Shown: positions 58,440-64,000 of the stretch, one piece after another
How the letters are laid out: the number at the start of each line of letters is the position of its first letter
Numbering within the stretch: the stretch's first letter is position 1
Source: Trichosphaerium sp. ATCC 40318
Lineage: Eukaryota > Discosea > Flabellinia > Trichosidae
DNA length: 64,000 bases
Direction of reading: 5' to 3'
Assembly (NCBI GenBank): GCA_038496445.1
Contig: JALMLS010000039.1
Coordinates: forward strand, 1 to 64,000
The notes under the pieces: generated by a model
Databases searched by the model: none
Told to the model about the DNA's origin: nothing
The model's input: only the letters and a program-made list of their open reading frames with translations
Translations under genes and position numbers: made by a program

Positions 58440-58660
58440 CTGAATATTTCTAAGTGGCTTGAAATGGGCTTTCAACCACTCTGTCTGTAGAAATTTATAA
58501 ATTTTATAGCGTTTAAGACTACTTTTAATCGAAAGGAAGTACCTGGTGGTTCAAAAATAAGCCAACAATTTTTTTCTTTACTGAATGAAGTTCTAAAGCG
58601 CTGACCAGTCTGAAAACCGATATTGAAACCTGGATCGGTATTTGCCACCTCTAAGCACAA
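58440..58660 (-). CDS. Possible short gene or exon pair, unrecognised
   Basis: Minus-strand frame with NTDPGFNIGFQTGQRF and KEKNCWLIFEPP, then a donor GTACTT and, after about 60 bases, an acceptor CTACAG with DRVVESPFQAT and a stop. It resembles one or two exons of a larger gene whose other parts I cannot see. Confidence 0.25.
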
Positions 58661-59441
58661 AACGGTTTACTTCTTGGCACAAAAAAGCGATATTCGTCAC
58701 GTGCTTCCTAAACGCCACAGAAACTTATAGGCATCACTTTTTCTGCGTAGAACTACTTATTGCTAGATTGTTTGCGCTAATAGAACTAGTGTTGCTGGTT
58801 TTTTACTATCACTCCACAAAAGCGTTCAAAGTCATATTGTAGGTGCGTGTAGTACAGTCAACCTATCAATTCGGCGTGTATTTTTGCCCAAGCTGTAAAG
58901 GCCTTTTTTTCCATGGTGTAAAAGCTACATCGTGACAAGCAAACAGCGTGAAGAACTACGAGAGGGTCACATTTTAAACGATACGAGGTGAGTTTTTAAA
59001 GCAGTTTAAACTAATATTGAGATTTACAGACACTTGGGAACTGTTCTCCTATCTATACATAAAAAATTCGAAGAGTTCAAGTATATATTCACAAAATGAT
59101 TTTGGTGCAAAGTTTTGTAGAGGAATCTGTGAGGGTACGAAGTACGATTTAGTGAGCCGACAGAATCTAAGCAAACACCGAATAAAACTTTTAAGTAAAG
59201 TTGTGTGATAAAAAACTGATGTTAAAAAAAGACTGAGTTTTAGTTTACCTGGTAGAGGAAAAGTACAGGCCTACCTTTTGTCAAGAAGTGCCAAAACTTG
59301 TGATGAGTTCTTACGTAAATTAATACAACGGAGCTCTTTCGCTAGTTTCATTTGCACACCTTTAGGTGAGGATCACCAAGCTTTTCAGTAAGAAGGCCTT
59401 GAGAGAAATCTGTATGTCTACGTATATGGATAAATACGGTC
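58661..59441. other. Intergenic, no gene seen
   Basis: Frames are short on both strands. CACGTG at 58698. Confidence 0.4.
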
Positions 59442-60560
59442 TCACCATGATGGTATGATTGTCAACACCACTACCAAAATTACAAGAAGAAATACAACTA
59501 CAATTACAATCACTACTGGCAACACCGGGAAATCAGAGCCACTGTCTGATTGTGTTGAGCAGGATGAAGAAAACAATACAACTAAACTTCCAATTGTATC
59601 TGTTTGGAGATTAACTACACTTTCAGCTTGTTGTTATTACGTACTTTGTTTAAAGCATGAGTTAATGTCTGAAAGTGATATGTTTTGTTTATCAATGATG
59701 CAATCATCTCTAAAGTTCATGAATGTCAACGAATCAATACTCACTGCAGTTGTATCAACGACTATGTTTTCTTTAAAATAAGCCATCCCCTATTGAGATT
59801 GATGAGTTAGAACCAACAACAATCACTGTATTCTCTGCAAACACGACATCTCCTATATTTTGGTTATGACACGTGTTATAACAATTAGCTGTACCTAACG
59901 TGGCATAGGTTGTTCCAACTACAGAAAAGATGCCATCAATGACAGCTATATGGCTAGGCGATACGGTGCTTGCAGCTGTAGTAGGGGTAATTGTAGGTAT
60001 ACTAGTACATAAAGTCTGCCTTTCTAAGCTACATGGGACGTCATTAATACCTAGACACAGTCAACTGTAGAAACAATGTAAATGCATACCAAAAGCTGCT
60101 TCCATCATAAGACATCGTTCTTGACTGCCAGCACCATCACCAAGCTAGGCTCATCGTGGTTCATAAAGTACTTGACTAAAAACGTATGAATGTTCTCATT
60201 TGCACCAACAAGAAATAGATCAGTTTGTAAAATAGGTTTTTGACTATTCTGCCTTGTGAAAGATGATAATGCTTCTTCACATGTTCCACAATCCCTTTGC
60301 ATATTACGGCAGTCTTGACAGGCGTTCATTGCATAATCTTTATTTCACCACGATGCGCATTAAGCCACGCTGTTGGAGCCGCTCAGTGATTCTGTCTTGT
60401 TAAAAGCTCAAAATCATTTTCAGTAAGCATCTCTGGCAACATATCTCCACTAATCACAGTTAGATTATACTCATAAGGTAATCTAATCTTCCACTGTGTA
60501 AGTGGAATATATACTTGAGTGCAACTACATTTTGTGTAAGAAGTCATGTTATCAGCTTTG
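59442..60560 (-). CDS. Probable single-pass membrane protein, splice structure unresolved
   Basis: Minus-strand pieces that read as protein: FKADNMTSYTKCSCTQVYIP and LPYEYNLTVISGDMLPE (about 60550-60410), MNACQDCRNMQRDC (about 60329), GDGAGSQERCLMMEAAFG joined in phase to INDVPCSLERQTLC (about 60140-60030), TANCYNTCHNQNIGDVVFAE, MAYFKENIVVDTTAVSID (about 59790), and a last exon with SGSDFPVLP followed by a strong membrane segment VVIVIVVVFLLVILVVV, ending at TGA 59442-59444. The many Cys and the C-terminal membrane segment suggest a type I surface protein. Some joins are guesses and the start is not found. Confidence 0.45.
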
Positions 60561-60726
60561 AAAATTAGTCCTAAAGCAATGGAGATAATAGTAAGTTTTT
60601 CTTACTGATTAATAGAACTTTATTAGAGCAACAACTACTTACATATTGCACATGACGTGAAATAATTTTGCTGCATGTTTCCAAGCTAATTAATTTTGCA
60701 CCTGCCACTGCCTATTACTACAACCG

Positions 60727-61578
60727 TTATTTATTGATAGTGTGTGCACCTGCCAATGCCTTCAAACCTTCATCTGTTACATCTGTATATGATAAATTAA
60801 TATCATGTACACCTGCCAATGCCGCAATGCCATTGTCTGTTATTGCCTTACAACAATATAGGTTGATAGTGTGTACACCTGCCAATGCCTTCAAACCTTC
60901 ATCTGTTACATTTGTATATGATAAATCAATATCATGTACACCTGTCAATGCCGCAATGCCATTGTCTGTTATTGCCTTACAACAATATAGGTTGATAGTG
61001 TGTACACCTGCCAATGCCTTCAAACCTTCATCTGTTACATCTGTATATGATAAATCAATATCATGTACACCTGCCAATGCCGCAATGCCATTGTCTGTTA
61101 TTGACATACAACCACATAGGTTGATATCATGTACACCTGTCAATGCCGCAATGCCATTGTCTGTTATTGCCTCACAATAATATAGGTTGATAGTGTGTAC
61201 GCCTGCCAATGCCTTCAAACCTTCATCTGTTACTTTTGTACATGATAAATCAATATCATGTACACCTGTCAATGCCGCAATAATGTCGTTTGGTAGCTCA
61301 CATCGGTTGAGATCAATAGTTGTATTGTGGAGTAACGGACTACCAGAAAGCATCTGAACTTCATTTGTGTTTTTAATATGGATACGACCATACCCAACAT
61401 GGTTATGAACAATATCTCGTAAAAAATGGCACGTTTGGGCTGTACGAAGTGTATACGTCCCTTGTTTGATAATATGGACTATTAACTCAATTGGTAGCCC
61501 AACAAGGTCGAATACTTGGTTGAACTGTGTTTGTTGTTTTTTCTTTTCCATTGTATGATCAATGTCAATTTTCGTCAA
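60727..61578 (-). CDS. F-box protein with near-identical leucine-rich repeats
   Basis: Intronless 283-aa frame. After a polar N terminus, LVGLPIELIVHIIKQG is an F-box-like start. Then come about ten LRRs of the Cys-containing/AMN1 kind alternating two types: VTDEGLKALAGVHTINLYCC and AITDNGIAALTGVHDIDLSY. A 46-residue (138-nt) double unit is repeated three times almost identically at the DNA level, which points to recent expansion. The frame ends abruptly (AGAHTINK, stop at 60727), yet degraded repeat-like sequence continues to about 60680, so the array seems truncated by mutation. F-box/LRR proteins usually select targets for SCF ubiquitin ligases. A relic of the same family lies at 8841-9169. 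Confidence 0.75.
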   Translation of the reverse strand: MTKIDIDHTMEKKKQQTQFNQVFDLVGLPIELIVHIIKQGTYTLRTAQTCHFLRDIVHNHVGYGRIHIKNTNEVQMLSGSPLLHNTTIDLNRCELPNDIIAALTGVHDIDLSCTKVTDEGLKALAGVHTINLYYCEAITDNGIAALTGVHDINLCGCMSITDNGIAALAGVHDIDLSYTDVTDEGLKALAGVHTINLYCCKAITDNGIAALTGVHDIDLSYTNVTDEGLKALAGVHTINLYCCKAITDNGIAALAGVHDINLSYTDVTDEGLKALAGAHTINK

Positions 61579-61910
61579 ATAATCGTACTAAATAGCGTAC
61601 AAGTGTTGCGAGCACAAGTATACTGCGAGAAAAGTTAATTTATTATCTAAAAAAGGTGGCTTAATGCGTGGTCTACCTTAATCTCATGAATTTACAAACG
61701 TAAAGTTGTTATTTTGGTATCAAGTTCATTGGAGTTATTAAGGACTTCATGTCACGCAGTGACGTAATGGAACATCTTCTCAATGTTGTTTGTTTTAATC
61801 AATTTCTACACTCGTAAACTTAAAAATCCACAAAAAAAAAACAAGAAAAGCAAAAGTGGATATTGATTGGGAAAGCAAGTTTTTACTTTTATTTTGAATT
61901 ACTGTTATAT
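61579..61910. other. Intergenic between F-box/LRR and CDC5L
   Basis: 5' region of the F-box/LRR gene and 3' region of CDC5L, both on the minus strand. No gene seen. Confidence 0.5.
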
Positions 61911-63947
61911 CTAATCCACTTGCATTGCTGTAGGTGCTGATTGTGCTTCATCAAGACCACGTTGTCTTTGTGCATATTGGTTTTGAAGAGTATTCTCAAT
62001 ATCAAGGACTTCACGAACACGTTCTTGTCCGTCTTTAATACGATTAGCAATAGCAACTTCCTCTGCCTTCATAACTCTATCTGTCATACTAACATCAGAA
62101 TCAAGCTCTTCAATATCCTCACAAAGCTGTGCAATATTCTTCCAAAGCGCTTGAGATCGTTTCTAGACATTTATAAGTATCAAAACAAACAACAAACACC
62201 AAACACTCAAAAAGCGAAAAAAGAAAAAAAAAACAAGCAAAAAAAGAAAAACGTGACAAAAAGACGTACGAGGTATCCACCATGATAAATACCAACACGC
62301 TTCAACAAAGCATTGTTTCGATTAACAGTCGCGTTAAACTCATCATCAAGAAGATCTAAAGAATGATTCAAAGCGTCAACATGATCCCTAGTAGGAGCCT
62401 TTGACTTTAAAGCAAACTTATTAGGTGGTAACAAAATCATATCATCATTAGTAACATCCCACATTGAATTAAAATGTTCCTGATCAATCTCAGAGCTACC
62501 ACGAACATTCCTTAGTTCAGCATCAATAGCTGCTCTAGCTGATTTCATCTGTGCACTAGAAAATAGATCATATTCATGTCTATCAACAGAAACAGGTGAA
62601 GAAACTCCTTTCTTTGGAAAAAGAGTACAATCATGTCCCATGATTCTGAGCATCTCCTCTTTAATAAGATCAGAAGGCTCGACTGATGACCCCTTCTTTC
62701 CCTTCTTCTTCTTTCCAATATAAAGAGAAGATACAGAAACAGGTCTAGGCAGATCTCTCTTCATAACAATAGAACGAACTCTAAGCTTCTCTTCAAGTTC
62801 AGCTTGTTTCTTTGCTGTCATCTCTTGCTCAATATCAAGAGCATCCTTGATGGTAGTTGATGTTCCATGGAAAGGTTTGTCACTCTCCTCTTCTTCTATC
62901 TCTGGTATAGCAATCTCTACATCGTTCTTGGCCTTTGGAAGGGAAGCTAAACCAGCCTTAAGGCTTCTAATTTGGGATTTATGTCGATCTCTGTCAGACA
63001 TTGTTTCATCACGCAACATCTCGTCTCTGATTTAAGTGTTAGATGATGAGGTTCACGTTAAAAAATCTCTAGTACGTACTCATCATTGATTCCCATATTA
63101 TCTCTAACAGGTGTACGAGAAGGCGTCCTTGAAGAAGATACACTAAAGAGCGGCATAAGACTCTGAACTCAAAAAAAAAAAAAAGAAAAGAAAAAAGACA
63201 ATACAAAACCGTTTTTTGCTTTCGTACCCTCCTGGAGTAGCATAAGGGTTAGGCGTTGATTGCATAGATGATCTTGGTGTAACACCGCTGAAATCAGAAT
63301 CAAGTATATCTGGATTTTCTCCTCCACGGAGTGGTGTTTGAGCAGCTTGCATCGCCTATTAAAACAGTTATTTTCTGATCAACTTTTTTTCTTTCCTCAA
63401 CGTACGTATATGTTTTGAGCCTCTTTAGCTAATATATCACTACGGTTAGGCGTTCTAAGAGGTGTTCCTCTACCAGGTGTAGCACCACCAAATCCACCAG
63501 GACGTCCAGGTGTAGCTACTGGTGTATAAGAGCTAACAAGACCTTTAGTGACTTGAGAACGATCCTCGTCATCATCATCAGCTGCTGGATTATAATTTGC
63601 TTTCTGTATCTGTCTTAGCTCCTCATCTGTAACTTGTGTAGCAGGTAATTTAAGCTTCTCCCTTCTAGTCAACTCTTCATCTTCAGTCTTTTTACCAAGA
63701 GCAAAAGGAAGATTTTCTTCAAGCTTTTTCCTTTCTTTTAATCTATCTTGTCGTCTCATTTTTAACTCCTCCTCATGTCTACGACGACCCTCAAGATCAG
63801 AGAGCTTACGCCTCTTAAACTCAAAAGGCTTATTACCCTTCTCATCGGATGTATCGTAAAAACCAGGTTGTGGTTGATGAAAAAACGGAATTTCTCTTTC
63901 GTAATCAATACCCTTAATCTTACGCCTTCTTCGTCTTGATGGAAGCT
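61911..63947 (-). CDS. CDC5L: CDC5L/Cef1, spliceosome-associated protein, C-terminal part
   Basis: Core component of the Prp19 (NineTeen) complex needed for pre-mRNA splicing. Five exons in the window: 63406-63947 (RRRRKIKGIDYEREIPFF, PGFYDTSDE), 63228-63355 (AMQAAQTPLRGGENP, DSDFSGVTP), 63080-63160 (LMPLFSVSSSRTPSRTPV), 62270-63026 (SLKAGLASLPKAKNDVEI, KRDLPRPVSV) and 61911-62162 (ALWKNIAQLCEDIEEL to AMQVD, stop 61911-61913). These blocks follow human CDC5L order, and all junction phases fit. The N-terminal Myb repeats are beyond the right edge; 63948-64000 looks intronic. Repeated TP motifs are likely phosphorylation sites, as in the human protein. Confidence 0.93.
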
Positions 63948-64000
63948 CTAAAACAACACGTGTTATTATCATCGTTGACTTTAAATATCACGTGTAATAC

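Noticed and set aside
1-64000. CRISPR arrays, bacterial operons, rRNA genes, telomere repeats
   Set aside because: None seen; the window is eukaryotic nuclear DNA and the only regular repeats are protein-coding MORN and LRR units.

Overview
This window is nuclear DNA of an intron-rich, AT-rich eukaryote, most likely a free-living unicellular protist. The evidence is TOR kinase, CDC5L, 14-3-3, Rho GTPase and SLC4 transporter genes, all split by short GT-AG introns (mostly about 40-70 nt, donors often GTACGT or GTAAGT, T-rich acceptors). The mix of F-box/LRR, MORN, secreted LRR and carbohydrate-binding genes would suit an amoebozoan or similar amoeboid protist, but I cannot fix the lineage from the sequence. 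Most genes are spread over many small exons, so several of them (Rho GTPase, SLC4, CDC5L, carboxypeptidase, MORN-SAM-ART) only appear after splicing by eye. Exon borders below are hand-called.

Layout. 1-8716 (+) is the TOR kinase gene, 5' end missing. 8841-9169 is an F-box/LRR relic. 9795-30272 (+) holds four tandem paralogues of a secreted LRR family (LRR-1 to LRR-4) with a divergent 14-3-3 gene (18493-19290, -) among them. LRR-2 and LRR-3 carry frameshifts. LRR-3 and LRR-4 each carry a different DNA transposon in the same homologous intron: a 1349-bp element with TA target duplication, and a 3140-bp MULE-type element with a transposase gene and 8-bp target duplication. 30387-33507 (-) holds an F-box/MORN-like gene and an SLC4/BOR1-type anion transporter. 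33998-35021 (+) is an atypical Rho GTPase. 35502-38322 and 46072-48809 are the arms of a large inverted duplication, each with one copy of a MORN-SAM-ART (PARP-like) gene. The 7.7-kb spacer holds a small secreted protein, LRR-5 and a zinc carboxypeptidase. A third, decayed copy of the MORN-SAM-ART gene lies at 49946-51969. 53235-55854 (+) holds a Cys-rich CBM6 protein and a membrane-anchored dual-specificity phosphatase. 56416-60560 (-) holds poorly resolved small genes and one membrane protein. 60727-61578 (-) is an F-box/LRR gene of near-identical repeats. 61911 to the right edge (-) is the C-terminal part of CDC5L.

Themes. Housekeeping genes at the two edges (TOR, CDC5L) flank a fast-evolving middle of duplicated, decaying and transposon-struck families. 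The most unusual gene is the MORN-SAM-ART protein, which has a tankyrase-like layout with MORN repeats where tankyrase has ankyrin repeats. The palindrome CACGTG is strongly over-represented across the window, mostly in introns and intergenic DNA, and in four LRR genes it straddles the first splice donor.
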